The position numbers and the translations under genes were made by a program. Below, piece by piece: positions 41,042-49,022 of a DNA stretch of 64,000 bases. Origin of the DNA: Oleispirillum sp965228165 (lineage in GTDB: Bacteria > Pseudomonadota > Alphaproteobacteria > Rhodospirillales > Rhodospirillaceae). The stretch covers positions 682,001 to 746,000 of the forward strand of contig CBDDHB010000002.1 in NCBI GenBank assembly GCA_965228165.1. Reading direction: 5' to 3'. A model generated the notes under the pieces. The model had not been told where the DNA came from, made no database searches, and worked only from the letters and a program-made list of their open reading frames with translations. Numbering within the stretch: the stretch's first letter is position 1; each line of letters starts with the position of its first letter.

Positions 41042-42397
41042 TCAGCGGCGACGGTCGCCCCGGTTCAGCCGGGATTTCTTGATCAGACCTTCGTACTGAT
41101 GCGCCAGAAGATGGGACTGCACCTGCACCACCGTGTCCATGGTCACCGAGACCACGATCAACAGGCTGGTGCCGCCGAAATAGAACGGCAGGCCCCACTT
41201 GAACATCAACAGTTCGGGCAAGAGCGTCACCAACACCAGGTAGACGGCGCCGACGAAGGTCAGACGGTTGAGCACGAAACGCAGGTAGTCGGCGGTGTTC
41301 TTGCCGGGGCGGACGCCGGGAACGAATCCTCCGCCCTTCTTCAGGTTGTCGGCGGTCTCGTCCGGATTGAACACCACGGTGGTATAGAAGAAGGCGAAGA
41401 ACACGATCAGCGCCGAGAAGACCACCATGTAGACCGGATTGCCGCGCGAGAACAGCGCCAGGACCGGCTGCAACCATTCCGGAGTGGAGGCCCCGGCCAT
41501 CTGCGCATAGGTCACCGGCAGCCCCATCAGGGCGGAGGCGAAGATCGGCGGAATCACCCCCGAGGTATTGATCTTCAAGGGCATGTGCTGGGTGTCGCCG
41601 CCGGTCACCCGGGTGGCGGAAATCTGCCGCTTCGGATACTGGATCAAGACTCGCCGCTGGGCGCGCTCGACATAGACGATGCCGGCGATCACCACCAGGG
41701 CCATCGCCAGGAAGCCGATGATCACGAAGGCGGGCAGCGCGCCGGTCTTGCCGAGTTCCAGGGTATGGGCCAAGGCCGCCGGAATCCCCGCGACGATACC
41801 GGCGAAAATGATCAGGGAAATGCCGTTGCCGATGCCGCGCTGGGTCACCTGCTCGCCCAGCCACATCAGGAACATGGTGCCGCCGACCAGGGTGGTCACG
41901 GTGACCGCGCGGAAGAACAGGCCCGGCTCCATCACCGGCGAAACGCCGCCCGAGGTCGCCATGTTCTCGAGACCGGTGGAGATGCCGTAGCCCTGCGCCA
42001 TGGCCAGAACCACGGTGAGATAGCGGGTCCACTGGTTGATCTTCTTGCGCCCCGCCTCGCCTTCCTTCTTCATCTGCGCCACGGAGTCCGAGGCGACTCC
42101 CAGAAGCTGCATGATGATCGAGGCCGAGATGTAGGGCATGATGCCGAGCGCCAGGATCGACATGCGCGACAGGGCGCCGCCCGCGAACATGTCGAAATTG
42201 CCTAGGATGCCGCTGCCGTGCTGCTGGAACACCTGCTCCAGCACCGAGGCGTCGATACCCGGCACCGGAACCCAGGTGCCGAGGCGATAGATCACCAGCA
42301 CGAACAGGGTGAACCAGATCCGCTTCTTCAGTTCCGTCGCCTTCGACAGAACATCCCAGTTCATGTTCGAGGCGAGTTGTTCGGCAGCAGACGCCAT
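41042..42397 (-). CDS. secY: Protein translocase subunit SecY
   Basis: The 451-residue channel subunit of the Sec translocon, with ten transmembrane helices. Visible landmarks are RIWFTLFVLVIYRLGTWVPVPGID at the first helix, the plug-domain region, GISLIIFAGIVAGIPAAL, and the cytosolic loop after helix 8 containing NLKKGGGFVPGVRPGKNTADYLRFVLNRLTFVGAVYLV. It sits between rplO and adk as in other spc operons. The 154-base gap before it, containing a hairpin, is longer than others in the operon. Confidence 0.97.
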   Translation of the reverse strand: MASAAEQLASNMNWDVLSKATELKKRIWFTLFVLVIYRLGTWVPVPGIDASVLEQVFQQHGSGILGNFDMFAGGALSRMSILALGIMPYISASIIMQLLGVASDSVAQMKKEGEAGRKKINQWTRYLTVVLAMAQGYGISTGLENMATSGGVSPVMEPGLFFRAVTVTTLVGGTMFLMWLGEQVTQRGIGNGISLIIFAGIVAGIPAALAHTLELGKTGALPAFVIIGFLAMALVVIAGIVYVERAQRRVLIQYPKRQISATRVTGGDTQHMPLKINTSGVIPPIFASALMGLPVTYAQMAGASTPEWLQPVLALFSRGNPVYMVVFSALIVFFAFFYTTVVFNPDETADNLKKGGGFVPGVRPGKNTADYLRFVLNRLTFVGAVYLVLVTLLPELLMFKWGLPFYFGGTSLLIVVSVTMDTVVQVQSHLLAHQYEGLIKKSRLNRGDRRR

Positions 42398-42504
42398 GTG
42401 CGAAGACCTCGGTTGCGAAAAGCCTTGAAAACCCGTCGCGGCGCCGAACGCGCCGCGGAACCGTGGGAACGAAGACCCGCGCGGACGGCCCGCGAAGGAA
42501 AGCC

Positions 42505-42537
42505 GGGCTCCGGCGCGGACCTGCCGCTCCGGAGCCC
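42505..42537. promoter_or_regulatory. Hairpin in the rplO-secY gap
   Basis: A 9-bp perfect inverted repeat (42505-42513 with 42529-42537) with a 15-base GC-rich loop lies just after the rplO stop codon on the minus strand. No T-run follows in the direction of transcription. It may be an attenuator or mRNA-processing site between rplO and secY; the function is inferred from position only. Confidence 0.4.
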
Positions 42538-42551
42538 CGAATGTTCGAGTC

Positions 42552-43037
42552 TTAGGCCTCGACCGGAGTCTCGACCTTCGGCGCGATCACGGCGACCGAG
42601 CCGCCCGCCTTCTCGACCGAGGCGATCGCGCCCGGGGTGGCGCCCGCCACCTCGATCGTCACCTTGGCGGAAAGCTCGCCGGTGCCGATCAGACGCAGAC
42701 CGGCCAGCGGCTTGTGGATGATCACCGCGACCTTCAGAGCCTCGGCGGTCACCGGCTGGGCCAGATCGAGCCGACCACCGTCGATCGCCTGCTGGAGGCG
42801 GGCGATGGTCAGTTCGGCGAACTCGACGCGGCCGACGTTCTTGAAGCCACGCTTCGGCAGGCGCCGATAGATCGGCATCTGACCGCCCTCGAAGCCGTTG
42901 ATGGCGACGCCGGCACGGGACTTCTGGCCCTTGACGCCGCGACCGCAGGTCTTGCCCTTGGTGCAGCCGATGCCGCGTCCCACCCGGGTGCGCGCCTTGC
43001 GGGCGCCCTGGTTGTCGGCAATCTGGTTGAGTTTCAT
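42552..43037 (-). CDS. rplO: 50S ribosomal protein L15
   Basis: A 161-residue large-subunit protein. The N-terminus MKLNQIADNQGARKARTRVGRGIGCTKGKTCGRGVKGQKSR and the block INGFEGGQMPIYRRLPKRGFKN are diagnostic. The start at ATG 43037 agrees with the family; AAGG lies about 11 bases upstream, and a longer frame open to 43070 has no support. It follows rpmD by 34 bases. Confidence 0.97.
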   Translation of the reverse strand: MKLNQIADNQGARKARTRVGRGIGCTKGKTCGRGVKGQKSRAGVAINGFEGGQMPIYRRLPKRGFKNVGRVEFAELTIARLQQAIDGGRLDLAQPVTAEALKVAVIIHKPLAGLRLIGTGELSAKVTIEVAGATPGAIASVEKAGGSVAVIAPKVETPVEA

Positions 43038-43071
43038 TTCGTTCAGACCTTCTTTCGATGCCGAAGCCACG

Positions 43072-43257
43072 TTAGGCCTCTTCCACCTTCACCAGATGGT
43101 GGACCTTGTTGATCATGCCGCGCACCGAGGGGGTATCCTCGAGCTCGCGGGTGCGGTGCATCTTGTTGAGCCCCAGGCCCACCAGAGTCGCGCGCTGATC
43201 GGACTTGCGACCGATCGGGCTGCCGATCTGCGTGACCTTGATCGTCTTCTCGGCCAT
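43072..43257 (-). CDS. rpmD: 50S ribosomal protein L30
   Basis: A 61-residue large-subunit protein. The sequence KTIKVTQIGSPIGRKSDQRATLVGLGLNKMHRTRELEDTPSVRGMINKVHHLVKVEE matches L30 throughout. It starts 5 bases after the rpsE stop codon, so translation is probably coupled. The gene is small but unambiguous by sequence and by its place between rpsE and rplO. Confidence 0.97.
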   Translation of the reverse strand: MAEKTIKVTQIGSPIGRKSDQRATLVGLGLNKMHRTRELEDTPSVRGMINKVHHLVKVEEA

Positions 43258-43262
43258 CCGTC

Positions 43263-43850
43263 TTACTCCTTCACCGCGGCGACGCCGTCACGACGGCCGA
43301 CAATATCGCCGACCTTCTTGCCGCGCTTGTTCGCCACCATGCGCGGCGAGTTCAACAGGGCCAGGGCATCGAAGGTCGCCTTGATCATGTTGTGGGCGTT
43401 GGCCGAACCGGTGGACTTCGCCACCACGTCCTGGACGCCCATGGTCTCGAAGATCGCGCGCATCGGGCCGCCGGCGATGATGCCGGTACCCGGCTCCGCC
43501 GAGCGGAGGATGACGCGACCCGCGCCGAAGTGACCCTGGATGTCGTGATGCAGGGTGCGGCCTTCGCGCAGCGGCACGCGGATCATGGTGCGCTTGGCCT
43601 GGTCGGTCGCCTTGCGGATGGCTTCCGGGACCTCGCGAGCCTTGCCGGTGCCATAACCGACGCGGCCCTTCTGGTCGCCGACCACCACCAGCACCGCGAA
43701 CGAGAAGCGGCGCCCGCCCTTGACCACCTTGGCCACGCGGTTGATGTGCACGAGCTTGTCGACAAACTCGTCTTCGCGGTCGCGATCGCCCCCACGTTCG
43801 GGCGAGGCGTTCTTTTGCGGACGACGTTCGGAATTCGGATTACGAGCCAT
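43263..43850 (-). CDS. rpsE: 30S ribosomal protein S5
   Basis: A 195-residue protein near the decoding centre, important for accuracy. A hydrophilic N-terminal extension rich in Arg, Glu and Asp precedes the core (DEFVDKLVHINRVAKVVKGGRRFSFAVLVVVGDQKGRVGYGTGKAREVPEAIRKATDQAKR). The C-terminal half has GPMRAIFETMGVQDVVAKSTGSANAHNMIKATFDAL. It lies 14 bases after rplR. Confidence 0.97.
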   Translation of the reverse strand: MARNPNSERRPQKNASPERGGDRDREDEFVDKLVHINRVAKVVKGGRRFSFAVLVVVGDQKGRVGYGTGKAREVPEAIRKATDQAKRTMIRVPLREGRTLHHDIQGHFGAGRVILRSAEPGTGIIAGGPMRAIFETMGVQDVVAKSTGSANAHNMIKATFDALALLNSPRMVANKRGKKVGDIVGRRDGVAAVKE

Positions 43851-43864
43851 ACTTCTTCATCCCC

Positions 43865-44227
43865 TCAGAACTGAAGTCCGCCTTCGCGGGCCGCATCGGC
43901 CAGGGCCTTGACCCGGCCATGGAACATGTAGCCGCCGCGGTCGAAGACCACGGTGACCACGCCCGCCGCCTTGGCGCGCGCCGCCACCAACTTGCCGACG
44001 GCTTCCGCCGCCGCCTTGTCGGAGGTCTTGGCGAGACCGTCGCGAATCTCCTTGTCCAGAGTCGACGCCGCGGCCAGGGTCACGCCCTGCACGTCGTCGA
44101 TCACCTGGGCGTACATGTGCTCGTTGGTGCGGTGCACCGACAGGCGCGGACGACCGTCCGCCTTCTTGCGCAGGGACCAGCGGTTGCGGGCCTTGCGGCG
44201 TTCCATGAGTTCTTTTGCCGTCTTCAT
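43865..44227 (-). CDS. rplR: 50S ribosomal protein L18
   Basis: A 120-residue protein that binds 5S rRNA with L5. Typical blocks are RKARNRWSLRKKADGRPRLSVHRTNEHMYAQVIDD and VVFDRGGYMFHGRVKALADAAREGGLQF at the C-terminus. I use ATG 44227 (MKTAKEL); an in-frame TTG two codons upstream is less likely. It starts 10 bases after the rplF stop. Confidence 0.97.
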   Translation of the reverse strand: MKTAKELMERRKARNRWSLRKKADGRPRLSVHRTNEHMYAQVIDDVQGVTLAAASTLDKEIRDGLAKTSDKAAAEAVGKLVAARAKAAGVVTVVFDRGGYMFHGRVKALADAAREGGLQF

Positions 44228-44237
44228 GATCAAGCCC

Positions 44238-44771
44238 TTACTTCTTCTTGCCTTCCTTGCGCAGGATGGTCTCGTCCGAGTACTTCACGCCCTTGCCCTT
44301 ATAGGGTTCCGGCGAACGGTACGAACGGATTTCAGACGCCACCTGCCCGACGCGCTGCTTGTCGTTGCCCGAAATCTCGATCTGGGTCGGCTGCGGACAC
44401 ACGATGGTGATGCCGTCCGGGATCGGGAAATCGACGTCGTGGGAAAAGCCCAGCGCCAGCTTCAGGGTCTTGCCCTGCACCGACGCGCGGTAACCCACGC
44501 CAACGATGTCCAGCTTCCTCGTGTAGCCTTCGCCGACGCCCTTGACCAGATTGTTGATCCGAGCGCGGGCGGTGCCCCACATCGCCCGCGCGAACTTCGA
44601 TTCGCTGCGGGGCTTCACGTAAACCTTGCCGTCCTCGAGCTTCGCCTCGACGTCGTCCACGACGTCGAAGGAGAGCTCGCCGAACTTACCCTTGGCGTGC
44701 ACGGTCTTTCCAACGATGGAGACCGTCACGCCGGCCGGCACCACGACCGGATATTTGCCAACTCGCGACAT
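44238..44771 (-). CDS. rplF: 50S ribosomal protein L6
   Basis: A 177-residue two-domain protein near the factor-binding site of the large subunit. It begins MSRVGKYPVVVPAGVTVSIVGKTVHAKGKFGEL, and the C-terminal domain has the signature PEPYKGKGVKYSDETILRKEGKKK. It lies 13 bases after rpsH and 10 bases before rplR. Confidence 0.97.
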   Translation of the reverse strand: MSRVGKYPVVVPAGVTVSIVGKTVHAKGKFGELSFDVVDDVEAKLEDGKVYVKPRSESKFARAMWGTARARINNLVKGVGEGYTRKLDIVGVGYRASVQGKTLKLALGFSHDVDFPIPDGITIVCPQPTQIEISGNDKQRVGQVASEIRSYRSPEPYKGKGVKYSDETILRKEGKKK

Positions 44772-44784
44772 GACTGCCCCTTCC

Positions 44785-45183
44785 TTAGAACACCTTGCAC
44801 AGGACTTCGCCGCCGACGTTCGCCTGGCGGGCTTCGAAGTCCGACATCACGCCGCGCGGCGTGGAGAGGATCGAAATCCCCAGCCCGTTGTAGACGCGCG
44901 GCAAGTCCTTGGCGCCGGAATAGACGCGCCGACCGGGGGTGGAAACCCGCGCGATCTGCGAAATCACCGGAGCGCCTTCATGGTACTTCAGCTCGATCTT
45001 GAGTTCGGAGACGCCCTTGCGCACCTCGACCTCTTCGTAGCCGCGGATGTAACCTTCCCGCACCAGAACGTCCAGGACGCTCTTGCGGAAACGCGAAGCC
45101 GGGGCGGCGACCGAAGTCTTGCGCGCCCGCTGGCCGTTGCGGATGCGGGTCAGCATATCCGCCAAAGGATCTGTCATCGACAT
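44785..45183 (-). CDS. rpsH: 30S ribosomal protein S8
   Basis: A 132-residue central-domain 16S rRNA-binding protein; in E. coli it is also the translational repressor of the spc operon. Conserved blocks are DPLADMLTRIRNGQRARK, VREGYIRGYEEVEV and the C-terminal GLGISILSTPRGVMSDFEARQANVGGEVLCKVF. A second ATG two codons after the chosen start (45183) could be the real one. Whether it represses this operon was not tested for a binding site near rplE. Confidence 0.97.
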   Translation of the reverse strand: MSMTDPLADMLTRIRNGQRARKTSVAAPASRFRKSVLDVLVREGYIRGYEEVEVRKGVSELKIELKYHEGAPVISQIARVSTPGRRVYSGAKDLPRVYNGLGISILSTPRGVMSDFEARQANVGGEVLCKVF

Positions 45184-45196
45184 GGATGCGCCCTCC

Positions 45197-45502
45197 TTAC
45201 CAGCTCGACTTCGTCATGCCGGGGATCTGGCCGAACGAGGCCAGGTCGCGCAGCATCACGCGGCCAAGTTTGAACTTGCGGTAGGTACCGCGGGAACGCC
45301 CCGTCAGATCGCAGCGGTTGCGCTGACGCACCGGCGACGCGTTGCGCGCCACCTCGGCCAGCTTGATCGTCGCTTCGAAACGTTCTTCCGGCGTGACATC
45401 GCGGTTCATCGTGATCGCCTTCAGACGCGCCCGGCGCCCGGCGGCCTTCGCCGCCATACGGATGCGCTTCTTGTTGCGCTCGACAGCACTGGTTTTCGCC
45501 AT
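45197..45502 (-). CDS. rpsN: 30S ribosomal protein S14 (long, zinc-independent form)
   Basis: A 101-residue S14 of the long type without the CxxC zinc site found in short forms. It begins MAKTSAVERNKKRIRMAAKAAGRRARLKAI and ends with PVRQRNRCDLTGRSRGTYRKFKLGRVMLRDLASFGQIPGMTKSSW. It lies between rplE and rpsH with short gaps (16 and 13 bases). Confidence 0.97.
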   Translation of the reverse strand: MAKTSAVERNKKRIRMAAKAAGRRARLKAITMNRDVTPEERFEATIKLAEVARNASPVRQRNRCDLTGRSRGTYRKFKLGRVMLRDLASFGQIPGMTKSSW

Positions 45503-45518
45503 GGTTGCTCTCCCGGCC

Positions 45519-46061
45519 TTATTTGGCGAACGGCATGTTGAACCCGGTGAGGAGCGCCTTGGCTTCCTCGTCGGTCCCAGCCGTCGTGCAGATGATGATG
45601 TCCATGCCTCGAACCGTGTCGACTTGGTCGTACTCGATTTCCGGGAAGACGATCTGTTCCTTCAGGCCGAACGCGAAGTTGCCGCGCCCGTCGAAGCACT
45701 TGCCGCGAATGCCGCGAAAATCACGGACGCGCGGCAGGGCGATGTTGACCAGACGGTCAAGGAACTCGTACATGCGGTCCTTGCGGAGCGTCACCTTGCA
45801 GCCGATCGCCATGCCTTCGCGCAGCTTGAAGGTCGCGACCGAAATCCGGGCCTTGGTGATCACCGGCTTCTGTCCGGCGATCAGCCCCATTTCCTTGGCC
45901 GCGCCCTGAACCTTCTTCTGGTCGGCGACGGCTTCGCCGAGACCCATGTTGAGGACGATCTTGGTCAGCTTCGGCACCATCATCGGATTGGTGTAGCCGA
46001 ACTTGTCCTGCAATTCCTTGCGAACCACGTTGTCGTAGTGTTCGCGCAAACGAGCAGCCAT
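45519..46061 (-). CDS. rplE: 50S ribosomal protein L5
   Basis: A 180-residue protein that binds 5S rRNA and contacts P-site tRNA. Visible family blocks are NPMMVPKLTKIVLNMGLGEA, KKVQGAAKEMGLIAGQKPVITKA and the glycine-rich FRGIRGKCFDGRGNFAFGLKEQIVFPEIEYD stretch. The C-terminus TAGTDEEAKALLTGFNMPF is typical. It follows rplX by 14 bases. Confidence 0.97.
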   Translation of the reverse strand: MAARLREHYDNVVRKELQDKFGYTNPMMVPKLTKIVLNMGLGEAVADQKKVQGAAKEMGLIAGQKPVITKARISVATFKLREGMAIGCKVTLRKDRMYEFLDRLVNIALPRVRDFRGIRGKCFDGRGNFAFGLKEQIVFPEIEYDQVDTVRGMDIIICTTAGTDEEAKALLTGFNMPFAK

Positions 46062-46075
46062 TGAACCCGCTCCCT

Positions 46076-46396
46076 TTACTTGTCGAGGACTTCGCCGGAA
46101 AGCTTCGCAACGCGAACCTTTCGGCCGTCTTCGATAGTCTTGAACCCGACGCGGGTCGGCTTGCCTTCCTTGGGGTCGACATGCGCGACGTTGGAGACGT
46201 GGATCGGCGCTTCCTTTTCCACGATTCCGCCAGCCGACATCTGGCTCGGGCGAGTGTGGCGCTTGACCACGTTCACGCCCTGCACGACGACGCGGCTTTC
46301 GGTGGGAATGGCGCGAACCACTTCACCCTTCTTGCCCTTGTCCTTGCCGGTCAGCACGACCACCAGGTCGCCCTTCTTGATCTTCGCAGCCGACAT
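46076..46396 (-). CDS. rplX: 50S ribosomal protein L24
   Basis: A 106-residue assembly initiator of the large subunit with an N-terminal KOW motif (KIKKGDLVVVLTGKDKGKKGEVVRAIPTESRVVVQGVNVVKRH). The C-terminal half has EAPIHVSNVAHVDP and the VGFK segment. The start ATG 46396 overlaps the rplN stop by one base (TGATG), so translation is coupled. Confidence 0.97.
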   Translation of the reverse strand: MSAAKIKKGDLVVVLTGKDKGKKGEVVRAIPTESRVVVQGVNVVKRHTRPSQMSAGGIVEKEAPIHVSNVAHVDPKEGKPTRVGFKTIEDGRKVRVAKLSGEVLDK

Positions 46397-46764
46397 CACA
46401 ACACCTCCGGCGACAGGGAAATGATCTTCATGTAGCCCTTGGCGCGCAGTTCGCGCACCACCGGGCCGAAGATACGCGTGCCGATCGGCTCGTTCTGCTT
46501 GTTGATCAGAACCGCCGCGTTGCGGTCGAAGCGAATGACGCTGCCGTCGGGACGGCGGACTTCCTTTGCCGTGCGCACGATGACGGCGCGGTGCACATCG
46601 CCCTTCTTGACGCGACCGCGCGGGATCGCGTCCTTCACCGAGACGACGATGATGTCGCCGACCGAGGCGAACTTGCGCTTGGCGCCGCCAAGCACCTTGA
46701 TGCACTGCACCCGTCGCGCCCCCGAGTTATCGGCAACGTCCAGGTTGGTTTGCATCTGGATCAT
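46396..46764 (-). CDS. rplN: 50S ribosomal protein L14
   Basis: A 122-residue, highly conserved large-subunit protein at the subunit interface. The sequence MIQMQTNLDVADNSGARRVQCIKVLGG and RGRVKKGDVHRAVIVRT are diagnostic; it ends with ELRAKGYMKIISLSPEVL. It lies 33 bases after rpsQ and overlaps rplX by one base. Confidence 0.98.
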   Translation of the reverse strand: MIQMQTNLDVADNSGARRVQCIKVLGGAKRKFASVGDIIVVSVKDAIPRGRVKKGDVHRAVIVRTAKEVRRPDGSVIRFDRNAAVLINKQNEPIGTRIFGPVVRELRAKGYMKIISLSPEVL

Positions 46765-46797
46765 GGACCGTTTCCTTTATCTAGAACGGATAAACGC

Positions 46798-47037
46798 TTA
46801 TTCCGCATCCGCGGCCATGACTTCCCAGGTCTTGGTCCGGGAAATCGGGGCACATTCGCGGATACGCACCACATCGCCCACCTTGAAAACGTTGTTTTCA
46901 TCGTGAGCCGCGTACTTCTTGCTACGCCGAATGAACTTCTTGTAGACGGGGTGCATGAAGCGACGCTCGACCTTGACCGTCACGGTCTTGTCGTTGCAAT
47001 CGCTGACCACCACGCCCTGTAGGATACGCTTAGGCAT
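46798..47037 (-). CDS. rpsQ: 30S ribosomal protein S17
   Basis: A 79-residue primary 16S rRNA-binding protein with an OB fold. It reads MPKRILQGVVVSDCNDKTVTVKVERRFMHPVYKKFIRRSKKYAAHDE and then VGDVVRIRECAPISRTKTWEVM, both standard for S17. Its start overlaps the end of rpmC by 8 bases, indicating coupled translation. Confidence 0.97.
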   Translation of the reverse strand: MPKRILQGVVVSDCNDKTVTVKVERRFMHPVYKKFIRRSKKYAAHDENNVFKVGDVVRIRECAPISRTKTWEVMAADAE

Positions 47038-47236
47038 TCTTTCCCACTCCGCGCTTGGCGCCCATCACCGTCTTGATGCGCGCGATGTCGCGACGCACCT
47101 CGCGCACCCGCGCCGTATTCTCCAGCTGACCGGAGGCACGCTGGAAGCGCATGTTGAACTGCTCCTTCTTCAGGGAGACCAGGTCTTCCTGAAGCTGGTC
47201 CTGCGACTTCGCGCGCAGCTCTTCCGCCTTCGCCAT
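47030..47236 (-). CDS. rpmC: 50S ribosomal protein L29
   Basis: A 68-residue helical protein near the exit tunnel that helps form the docking site for trigger factor and SRP. It reads ELRAKSQDQLQEDLVSLKKEQFNMRFQRASGQLENTARVREVRRDIARIKTVM. It overlaps rpsQ by 8 bases and starts 3 bases after rplP ends. Confidence 0.97.
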   Translation of the reverse strand: MAKAEELRAKSQDQLQEDLVSLKKEQFNMRFQRASGQLENTARVREVRRDIARIKTVMGAKRGVGKNA

Positions 47237-47239
47237 GGC

Positions 47240-47662
47240 TTAGACCTTCTCGGCAAACAGACGCGCGACGAAGCGGGTCTTGATCGGGAGCTTGGCCGCG
47301 GCCAATTCGAACGCCCGACGCGCCACTTCCTCGTCAACGCCGTCGACTTCAAACATGATCCGGCCCGGCTTCACCCGGCAGGCCCAGAACTCCACCGAAC
47401 CCTTACCCTTGCCCTGACGGACTTCGGCGGGCTTGGCGGTCACCGGCACGTCCGGGAACACCCGAATCCACACCCGGCCCTGACGCTTCATCTGGCGGGT
47501 GATGGCGCGACGCGCCGATTCGATCTGACGCGCGGTGACGCGATCCGGTTCCAGTGCCTTCAGGCCATAGGCCCCGAAGTTCAAATCCGATCCGCCCTTG
47601 GCCAGGCCGTGGATACGGCCCTTATGCTGCTTGCGGAACTTCGTGCGCTTTGGACTCAGCAT
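47240..47662 (-). CDS. rplP: 50S ribosomal protein L16
   Basis: A 140-residue protein near the A site and the 5S rRNA. It begins MLSPKRTKFRKQHKGRIHGLAKGGSDLNFGAYGLKALEPDRVTARQIESARRAITRQMKRQGRVWIRVFPD and ends with a typical PIKTRFV region. It is placed between rpsC and rpmC with gaps of 15 and 3 bases. Confidence 0.98.
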   Translation of the reverse strand: MLSPKRTKFRKQHKGRIHGLAKGGSDLNFGAYGLKALEPDRVTARQIESARRAITRQMKRQGRVWIRVFPDVPVTAKPAEVRQGKGKGSVEFWACRVKPGRIMFEVDGVDEEVARRAFELAAAKLPIKTRFVARLFAEKV

Positions 47663-47677
47663 CGTTTCATACCCTTC

Positions 47678-48349
47678 TTAGCGCTGCTCTTGCGCGCGCT
47701 TGTCCTGGGCCATCGGATCGTGGGCCATGATCTCGCCCTTGAAGATCCAGACCTTGACGCCGCAGGTGCCGTAGGTGGTGAACGCGGTGCCGACGCCGTA
47801 ATCGACGTCGCCGCGCAAGGTGTGCAACGGCACCCGGCCCTCGCGATACCATTCGGTGCGCGCGATTTCCGCGCCGCCCAGACGGCCGGCGCAGTTGATC
47901 CGGATGCCCTGAGCGCCCAGACGCATCGCCGACTGCACCGCGCGCTTCATCGCGCGACGGAAGGCGACGCGGCGTTCCAGCTGCTGCGCGATACTTTCCG
48001 CGACCAGCTGGGCGTCGAGTTCGGGCTTGCGGATTTCAACGATGTTCAGATGAACCTCGTTGCCCACCTTCTTCGAGAGTTCCTTCCTGAGGGTCTCGAT
48101 GTCGGCGCCCTTGCGGCCGATGATGATGCCCGGGCGCGCCGAATGAATGGTGATCCGCGCCTTCTTCGCCGGACGCTCGATGACGATTCGCGACACCCCG
48201 GCCTGGTTCAGGCGCTTCTTCAGGTGCTTGCGGATCGACAGATCCTCGAGCAGCAGGTCGGCGTAGTCGTCGCCGTCGGCGTACCAGCGGGAATCCCAGG
48301 TCCGGTTGATGCCGACGCGCAGGCCGATCGGATTTACTTTGTGTCCCAT
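47678..48349 (-). CDS. rpsC: 30S ribosomal protein S3
   Basis: A 223-residue protein at the mRNA entry channel, with helicase activity together with S4. The N-terminus MGHKVNPIGLRVGINRTWDSRWYA is diagnostic, and the KH domain follows (HSARPGIIIGRKGADIETLRKEL). The C-terminal part contains RTEWYREGRVPLHTLRGDVDYG. It overlaps rplV by one base. Confidence 0.98.
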   Translation of the reverse strand: MGHKVNPIGLRVGINRTWDSRWYADGDDYADLLLEDLSIRKHLKKRLNQAGVSRIVIERPAKKARITIHSARPGIIIGRKGADIETLRKELSKKVGNEVHLNIVEIRKPELDAQLVAESIAQQLERRVAFRRAMKRAVQSAMRLGAQGIRINCAGRLGGAEIARTEWYREGRVPLHTLRGDVDYGVGTAFTTYGTCGVKVWIFKGEIMAHDPMAQDKRAQEQR

Positions 48350-48729
48350 CAGACGGTCTCCTCGCGCTCAGTCACGATAATGGTCAGGTTCGAGAAGAGC
48401 TTCTCGACGCGACCGGCACGGCCACGCGCACGAGCGTGGAAGCGCTTCATCGTGATCGACTTGCCGACGAAGGCCTCCGACACGACCAGAGCATCGACGT
48501 CGAGCTGGTGGTTGTTTTCGGCGTTCGCGATCGCGGACTGGAGGCACTTCTTGACCTCTTCCGCAACGCGGCGCTTGGAGAACGTCAGTTCCGCCAAGGC
48601 GGATTCGGCGCTCTTGCCCCGGATGGACTGGGCCACCAGGTTGAGCTTGCGCGGGCTGGTGCGGATAACGTGGCTGTAAGCCTTCGCCGCGTTATCCGGC
48701 AGGTCGCGCTTGGCCGGCTGCTTGCCCAT
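48349..48729 (-). CDS. rplV: 50S ribosomal protein L22
   Basis: A 126-residue protein lining the peptide tunnel; its beta-hairpin tip (around ARARGRAGRVEKLFSNLTIIV) is where macrolide-resistance changes occur in other species, and no insertion is seen here. The core reads SPRKLNLVAQSIRGKSAESALAELTFSKRRVAEEVKKCLQSAIANAENNHQLDVDAL. It starts 2 bases after rpsS. Confidence 0.97.
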   Translation of the reverse strand: MGKQPAKRDLPDNAAKAYSHVIRTSPRKLNLVAQSIRGKSAESALAELTFSKRRVAEEVKKCLQSAIANAENNHQLDVDALVVSEAFVGKSITMKRFHARARGRAGRVEKLFSNLTIIVTEREETV

Positions 48730-48731
48730 CG

Positions 48732-49010
48732 TTACTTCCTCTTCGCCTTCTTGTCGGCGGTGTGCCCGTAATAGGTACGGGTCGGAGCGAACTCGCCGAA
48801 CTTATGACCGATCATTTCCTCGGTGACCAGCACCGGGATGAACTTCTGCCCGTTGTGAACCCCGAACGTGAGGCTGACAAACTGCGGCATGATCGTCGAA
48901 CGGCGCGACCACGTCTTGATCACCTCATTGCGGCCGGAAGCGCGAGCGGTTTCCGCCTTCTTCAGGAGGTATCCGTCCACAAACGGACCTTTCCATACGG
49001 AACGAGCCAC
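48732..49010 (-). CDS. rpsS: 30S ribosomal protein S19
   Basis: A 92-residue head protein that forms a bridge with the large subunit. It reads MARSVWKGPFVDGYLLKKAETARASGRNEVIKTWSRRSTIMPQFVSLTFGVHNGQKFIPVLVTEEMIGHKFGEFAPTRTYYGHTADKKAKRK. The start is GTG at 49010, required by the conserved ARSVWKGPF N-terminus; no ATG is available nearby. Gap to rplB is 12 bases. Confidence 0.97.
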   Translation of the reverse strand: MARSVWKGPFVDGYLLKKAETARASGRNEVIKTWSRRSTIMPQFVSLTFGVHNGQKFIPVLVTEEMIGHKFGEFAPTRTYYGHTADKKAKRK

Positions 49011-49022
49011 AGTCGTTCTCCC

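Noticed and set aside
44228..44233. TTG start two codons before rplR ATG
   Set aside because: The ATG at 44227 fits the family length and is a stronger start.
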